Shown here: positions 5,544 to 5,583 of the stretch, piece by piece
Position numbering within the stretch: position 1 is the stretch's first letter
Layout of the letters: each line of letters starts with the position of its first letter
Source: Desulfocapsaceae bacterium
Lineage (GTDB): Bacteria; Desulfobacterota; Desulfobulbia; Desulfobulbales; Desulfocapsaceae
Assembly (NCBI GenBank): GCA_029934775.1
Contig: JAOZLO010000210.1
Coordinates: 1 to 5,583 of the forward strand
DNA length: 5,583 nucleotides
Direction of reading: 5' to 3'
Position numbers and translations under genes: made by a program
The notes under the pieces: generated by a model
Database searches by the model: none
Told to the model about the DNA's origin: nothing
The model's input: only the letters and a program-made list of their open reading frames with translations

Positions 5544-5583
5544 GAGGAGCGAGGAGCGAGCATAACGGGTTATGTGAGCGACG
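5543..5583. repeat. GAGCG-rich repeat with internal palindrome, running out of the window
   Basis: A 7-bp tandem unit CGAGGAG occurs at 5543-5549 and 5550-5556 and is continued by CGAG (5557-5560). It is followed by a perfect palindrome, CATAAC-GG-GTTATG (5561-5574), then another GAGCG (5576-5580). GC content and texture differ sharply from the AT-rich sequence just before it. This looks like the end of a dispersed intergenic repeat (REP/MITE-like). The CATAAC/GTTATG pair also faintly recalls integron attC core boxes, but does not fit their consensus well. Confidence 0.45.

Noticed and set aside
5557..5583. Integron attC site
   Set aside because: CATAAC and GTTATG are only 2 bp apart and deviate from RYYYAAC/GTTRRRY; no L boxes, cassette structure or integrase are visible before the window ends.

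Overview
The window looks like part of a Gram-negative bacterial chromosome. It encodes a Tat-exported multicopper oxidase, an SPII lipoprotein and two proteins with Sec signal peptides. Base composition is moderate (mid-40s % GC by eye, not computed) with strong AGGAGG-type ribosome binding sites. An environmental proteobacterium or Desulfobacterota member would fit, but nothing here fixes the taxon.

The layout is two divergent transcription units either side of a 361-bp intergenic region (2416-2776). The leftward unit (minus strand) runs SHOCT-domain membrane protein, CueO-like multicopper oxidase, Met/His-rich lipoprotein, membrane-anchored double zinc-ribbon protein, then the first codons of a further gene cut off by the left edge. 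Gaps are 28 nt, 19 nt, a 1-nt stop/start overlap and 63 nt, and each gene has a clear ribosome binding site, so this is very probably one operon. The oxidase keeps all ten residues expected to bind copper and has short methionine clusters. With the adjacent Met-rich lipoprotein this points to envelope handling of Cu(I), or possibly Ag(I): periplasmic oxidation and sequestration. The two small single-pass membrane proteins are of unknown role.

The rightward unit (plus strand) has two genes overlapping by 4 nt (ATGA). The first encodes a 369-aa exported protein with a Trp/Gly-rich then Lys/Asp-rich N-terminal segment and a mostly helical, possibly HEAT-like body; I recognise no family. The second encodes a 513-aa exported M14 zinc carboxypeptidase. 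It has a complete zinc site and catalytic Glu, but a roughly 120-residue Cys-containing insertion between two active-site segments. Tight coupling and shared export suggest a peptidase with a dedicated partner or substrate. This pair is the least explained part of the window.

The intergenic region holds a credible plus-strand promoter, a weak minus-strand promoter candidate, an 11-bp-spaced direct repeat in front of the copper operon, and a 12-bp-stem hairpin. The right-hand 159 nt is non-coding and holds an 8-bp inverted repeat followed by a compact GAGCG-rich repeat with an internal palindrome, which looks like the edge of a dispersed or mobile repeat running out of the window.
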